This document shows positions 59,550 through 64,000 of a stretch of DNA of 64,000 bases, piece by piece; positions within the stretch are counted from its first letter, which is position 1; every line of letters starts with the position of its first letter. The notes beneath the pieces were generated by a model. That model was not told the DNA's origin and did no database searches. It saw only the letters and a program-made list of their open reading frames with translations. Both the position numbers and the translations under genes were made by a program. Source of the stretch: Triplophysa rosa (lineage: Eukaryota; Chordata; Actinopteri; Cypriniformes; Nemacheilidae); contig NC_079902.1 of NCBI RefSeq assembly GCF_024868665.1, forward strand, positions 12,428,550 to 12,492,549, read 5' to 3'.

Positions 59550-61800
59550 CTTCTTAGCTTTGAAGGCCAGATCACACATTCATAAGTACAACACAGAGCT
59601 CAAGCAACTTCAAAATGATGGGCAACAAGCAGAAAACCCAAATACATGCACATTCGTTTTATTAACATTTGACACATTCGACGGCTGAAGATTGTTAAAG
59701 TGACACTCAAATGCCAAAATACAGCATAGCGGGGGAGGGATGCGCCTGCGTGATCTCCAGGCACTGATTTAGGGCCTGCATGTGGATGCCAGACAGAGCC
59801 TAAAGTCGGGGGTGCAACCTGCAGCCTGAAACAGATGCCTGGCTGTCTGGCTGAGGAGGGGGAGAGTCGTATTTGAATGAGAGGGAGGGAACTGCCTGTG
59901 GAGTTAATGTGCTTTCATTGGCCTTCCTAGCAACAGAGCTGTAATATTCACTGCACCTGCACCAGGTCTGTAAGTGCGCATGTTAAGAGAAACCCTCAGG
60001 GCCTTATGTGTATATGTGTGTGTGTGCAGTTATGCATATTATACCATTACAGTGAAGATGGTGAAAAAGTGAAGTGAAGTAAAAGATATGCATGCTTTTT
60101 CTTGAAGCCAAAGCTTTTGCAGGCCAAGAGTGTACATCAATGCATGCTCTGTATCAACAAATACCCTTTGACTAAAATAAATCGTTTACAAAGGTATGAC
60201 ACTCTATTATCAAACGCGCAAGAATACTTCTGCATTCTATCAGTCCTGCATGGGCCGCCGAGACAGATAATTAAAAGAATTAAGACGTAAAATCCTTCAT
60301 TATCAGTTCCCTCCTACAGACATCAAAAGACACACAGAGTGAGAGTACAGCTGGCCTGCTGGTGTGACTTTCTTCTCTCTCTGTGCTGTTTGTGTTGAGG
60401 ATGTTTACCGATCCCAGGAAAGACAAACGTGTTCTTTCTTATTTGTGTGAGCTGTGCTCAAACAGAGGATCCGGTAGGACTGATTCAGCAAAAGGGTCGG
60501 TCTGTTACTCATTGTTGGTATTGTTTTTGGTGCCCTTTCACATCAGCCATGTCTTCATCATGCACACAGACTTTCCCGTCAACTAGCAGGGTCACCCAGA
60601 ATGTTTTGCATGTGACCTTGTGTGATAAAGTGGCTATACTGATGTTAAAATACTTTAACATTTGATGAATTAGATTAGTTAAAATGTTGGATCTTAATTC
60701 GTTCTATCATGATAAATGCCAACCAGTTTCGCTATAACAAGTAAGATTTTTCATACAATTCAGTTCTTTAGTTGTTAACTTCTGTAAGTTTTAGCACTCA
60801 CAGAAGTCTCAGATGACAGAGCACATGCTTTTATTCACTGTTCAATGTAAGCGTAAACATCTGAGGACAGCTGGACAAATGTGGCACTAGATCAGCTGAT
60901 CTCGATGTTCAACAGAAAAACAATGTTACATTTCCTTTACTTTTGATTTAATTATGAAACGTTTTATTGTGGTGATGTTTGTGCACTCTGTGTAATTTTA
61001 GGTTCAACTACAAGCTCATATTGCAATATTAGGTAACAATGACAAATATGAACACATTCTTAACATTTATATAAGCCTTAGCCATTGTAATGCTATGGTA
61101 TGACCTACTTGTTAGATAATACAATCTCTTTTGCAATTAGTATAGTATTTTAAAGAAGGTACATTTTTCCGAAACACAACAAAGAAATGTCTAGCTAAAC
61201 AGTGATTGGTTTTATCAGCAATAGTCATTGTCTGGACATACAGGGGTATAAATCACATGGGAACAAGCCTCAGCGGAGTTTTTATGAGGGGACAGACTTC
61301 CCTTGCATCCTGCAGGGGGGAGAAGCTGACACTGTTCAAGTGTCAAAGACCTTTTAACTGGCAGGATCACAAACAAAGAATTATTACTTTATTGGACATC
61401 ATTTAAAGTGCTTTTTCCACTCTCACCAGCTCCTAGCATAGGAGAGTGTAATCACAGCACAAGGGTTATTCAAATTATACTTAATATAAGATTTCATTAA
61501 AAATCTCCTGCGGAGTTGCTTTTTTTAGTCGCCTGTTTATGAAAACTGCTCGGAGAATGTAGCAAAGGTCATTGCAATTAATTCATTAATTATGCAACCA
61601 TAAAACAATTATACACATGAATTGTTTAAAGGAGGACACTACAGTTGAACAAGTGCATTATACTAAAATTAATGGTGCCCATGCAAGGTTGTTTTCTTAC
61701 ACAGGGGTCAAATGTCTTACCAGCACGTAATGGATTGCTGGCACAAAACATTTACACCATTTTCAAAACATTTGGAGCCTTTACGATATTAAAAATGAAG
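59550..61800. other. Intergenic; candidate non-coding regulatory sequence
   Basis: No gene is supported. The stretches 59720-60000 and 61230-61600 are non-repetitive with mixed composition. The latter contains the AT-rich near-palindrome TTGCAATTAATTCATTAATT from 61572, dense in homeodomain-type TAAT cores. Whether any part is conserved cannot be told from one sequence. Confidence 0.35.
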
Positions 61801-61804
61801 TAGG

Positions 61805-62165
61805 GTCATTCCAGCTTTATGGATGTGACAGTTGGAGTCAAAACGTGAAATACAGACTCTCAGAGAATATACTGAACCATCAGTTAATATCTTCCTAAAC
61901 CCCAGTTGATAGATTCCAGACAGCTATCAATCTATAGATGTCTTTTATTTAAGATGTGGGAAATATACATGCGTTATGGATGTGACAAAAATAACAACGT
62001 TTTTGAAATAAACGTACATTGTAGGATTTTCTTATCAATTAAAATGCACAAATCAAGTAATAATACCCAACAAATGGAGAAGGGATGACTCTTTACAAAA
62101 CATAAAATAGTTTTATGAATAATTTATGGACTATGGACGATTATGGACGTGACAATTCTGACTTT
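61805..62165 (+). repeat. Repeat with three TTATGGATGTGACA motifs, copy 2
   Basis: TTATGGATGTGACA occurs at 61817 and 61974 and as TTATGGACGTGACA at 62141, spaced 157 and 167 bp. It shares CCAACAAATGGAGAAGGGAT and other blocks with the copy at 57445-57880, in the same orientation and about 4.3 kb away. Confidence 0.75.
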
Positions 62166-62713
62166 TACATGAAATTGTCCAGTACAGAAGCAGATTTATT
62201 AAATCAACACACACGTGGTATATTGCCCTGGACTTCCCTATATTGACTATTAAGTTATTGCCCAGTTAAAAAAATGATACAGTTCGCCTGCTGTCCTCTG
62301 GTCGCCGCTATTGAGGCACTTTAGCACACTATAACTAGCTAAATCCAAACAGCAAAAACCTTGCTGTTTAACACAAATATTGTGGTAAATTGTAAACACG
62401 TTTACACATTAACTTAATTTGGACAAACCTCAGGCTATTTTAGTGAGATATACTCCTTATAAAAACTCCCCAGTTTGACAACTAGTCATTTATATGGCCA
62501 ATAATTAATATAATATACCTATGATTTCTGCCTCTCTAACAATGTCTGCTAGTTGTGACACAGCAAACTTGAAGATAACTTTCCGTGCATTATTATAAAC
62601 ATTATAAACACATTCAAGTCAAAACATGTGGACAAGTTTTCAAATGTAAGTTTTTATGCATTACACACCTCTGCACCTGCACGCCACGCGCCGAGTCCAA
62701 AGGTACCTGCACG

Positions 62714-62738
62714 CACTTCCTGTGAAAGCGTGACGTCC
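62714..62738. promoter_or_regulatory. ETS and CRE-like sites upstream of the 62874 exon
   Basis: CACTTCCTGT (62714-62723, ETS core GGAA on the minus strand) and TGACGTCC (62731-62738, CRE-like) lie 135-160 bp upstream of the ATG, in a less AT-rich stretch that probably is the promoter. Confidence 0.4.
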
Positions 62739-62873
62739 ACTTCTGTGTGGAACTCACTCACCTCTCGCCAACCGTGTAATCATAAATAGTGTACCGTTTA
62801 GTCATCAGGACATGGAAAGGTCTGAACGTTGAAATATTAATGTTTCGTCGCTCAGACTAAGCCAGGAAGATTT

Positions 62874-62930
62874 ATGTTTTTATTTCTACCTCTTCTTTGT
62901 TTTATTACTTCCGGAAGATCCTCCGCTCAG
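62874..62930 (+). CDS. First coding exon of a secreted or membrane protein, continues off the window
   Basis: An ATG at 62874 opens MFLFLPLLCFITSGRSSAQ, a typical signal peptide with a hydrophobic core and small residues near the end. It is followed by a consensus donor (CTCAG, then gtaaga) in phase 0. A plausible promoter lies upstream. No second exon is recognisable up to 64000, so intron 1 is at least 1 kb. The gene cannot be named; a receptor or secreted protein is possible. ETS sites upstream would fit an immune-type gene, but that is weak evidence. Confidence 0.5.
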
Positions 62931-64000
62931 GTAAGACGAGTTTCAGTCTCGAGTGCGAAGTGTCTGACGCGTCTCGTTTCTAATCATGACCTTTAAATTC
63001 AGCTTTATGTGAATCTTACCATTGAAAGTGAATAATTGGAGGTGGTTAAAGGAAAACAGCACGAATGTTTGTTAGTTATATCGCTTCTGTCACCTAGGTC
63101 ACTACGACGCAGTTGTCGGTGTTTTTCTGAAGGCGGGGGGACGTTACTAAGTTAAAGGTACACCGAGAGAATCAAACGTTACTTGTATAATTTTCTTATT
63201 AATATGCGTTTCAAGGGCAGTTGGTTGGTCTGGTTGTCCAGGTTACCATCTGTTTGTACAGTCAGCTGATTGATGAATGATTTATGACTTTTCCCTCGTG
63301 TCACATCTACCTGCAACAACGTGCTTAGGTCAAACCTTTTGTAAAAGGTTAAAATACATTAATATAATAACAGCTCGGTGGTATGTTCTTTTTTTAAAGC
63401 AAAAATGCGTTTCTGTGTTTTAATGTATGCCGTTAATGTTGTGAGTTGGGTCAATATATAAAGTGAGATTGCTGTAGGTGGTTTTTACCCTCTTGAGAAG
63501 GTGTCTTATGCGGGCCAGAATCAAAGCCAGGCTACCAAAGCTAAACAAATATGATGTTGTTCTGCCCCGTTTCGATCTTTGATCAGTTATTATTGATGTT
63601 TTCATCTTTCTTTAATTCTCCAAAACGTGTTTGACATACAGTATTTGGTTTTGAAATGCATAAATATTAAGAGATTGTATGTTGAAAAATAGTGTTTTAC
63701 TAGAGGTCAAGCACACTTATTTCCTTTTTGAGACCTGAAGTGTCAATCTGAGGCTGCGCAAAGGAAAAGAGATATTAAACTGCTATTCTCTCACTTTCCT
63801 GTTGACTCGCAGGTATAGTAACGCCCCAGGTGAATGCATCAGTACACTGGTATGCTTTCCCAACGAAGTCATTCAGTCTGGGCCATGGCATTGCCCATGT
63901 TTTTATTCTGTATAGGTGTGGCTGAGCAAATGATTCATGGCCCCTGGTAGCGTTGGGTAGGTGAGAGCATTTCAGACTGGGTGTTCTCATCTTCTTTGAT
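62931..64000. other. Presumed first intron of the gene starting at 62874
   Basis: No second coding exon or repeat recognised. Minus-strand frames at 63420-63605 and 63775-63990 have no support. Confidence 0.4.

Noticed and set aside
60000..60035. TG-rich stretch as a regulatory element
   Set aside because: Simple TGTGTG microsatellite of ordinary length.
1..64000. CRISPR arrays, operons, ribosome binding sites, phage or plasmid functions
   Set aside because: The window is clearly vertebrate nuclear DNA with spliced genes; the regularly spaced repeats seen are a minisatellite and transposon debris.

Overview
The window is vertebrate nuclear DNA, almost certainly from a teleost and most likely a cyprinid. 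Genes are split into short exons with GT-AG introns. Intergenic and intronic DNA is AT-rich and packed with DNA-transposon debris: Tc1/mariner, hAT, and palindromic MITEs with the AGGGATAGTTCACCC and AAAGGTTCTT ends familiar from cyprinid genomes. There is also a tRNA-derived SINE, LINE 3' ends and a tyrosine-recombinase retrotransposon. I see no bacterial or organellar feature.

Layout. Positions 1-7546 hold the 5' exons of inppl1 (SHIP2) on the minus strand. Its catalytic part lies off the left edge, and a Tc1-like transposon with a long open transposase sits in the intron at the window edge. From 7.6 to 17.6 kb there is no host gene that I can support. This stretch holds a decayed Ngaro/DIRS-type retroelement (10.2-13.7 kb), an 84-bp minisatellite (13.8-14.3 kb) and a broken transposon gene (15.4 kb). 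A cone arrestin gene (arr3) runs rightwards at 17.8-22.8 kb behind a cluster of CRX-type sites. nkrf follows on the same strand (24.55-27.6 kb).

The next four genes all lie on the minus strand: ube2a (29.2-32.6 kb), a PXA/PX-like/Nexin_C sorting-nexin family gene (35.5-41.6 kb), slc25a5 (43.8-45.9 kb) and slc25a43 (47.4-51.1 kb). An internally deleted hAT transposon lies upstream of slc25a43 (51.4-53.5 kb). From 53.5 to 62.8 kb there is no recognisable gene, but there are two unexplained pairs of direct repeats and several MITEs. A short exon at 62.87 kb starts what looks like a secreted or membrane protein that continues to the right.

nkrf, ube2a, slc25a5 and slc25a43 together match the gene set of human Xq24, so the block is conserved vertebrate synteny with inppl1 and arr3 added. 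The genes do not form a pathway. They are housekeeping functions (ubiquitin conjugation, nucleolar and RNA regulation, mitochondrial transport, endosomal sorting) next to a photoreceptor gene. I found no convincing new biological system. The better leads are a Tc1 transposase with DD36E spacing, a zinc-finger/hATC fusion left by a hAT deletion, a reversed charge in an SLC25A43 carrier signature, a 4-nt microexon and short tail in the arrestin, and two unassigned repeat families. All exon boundaries come from reading splice sites and protein similarity by eye; no search was run.
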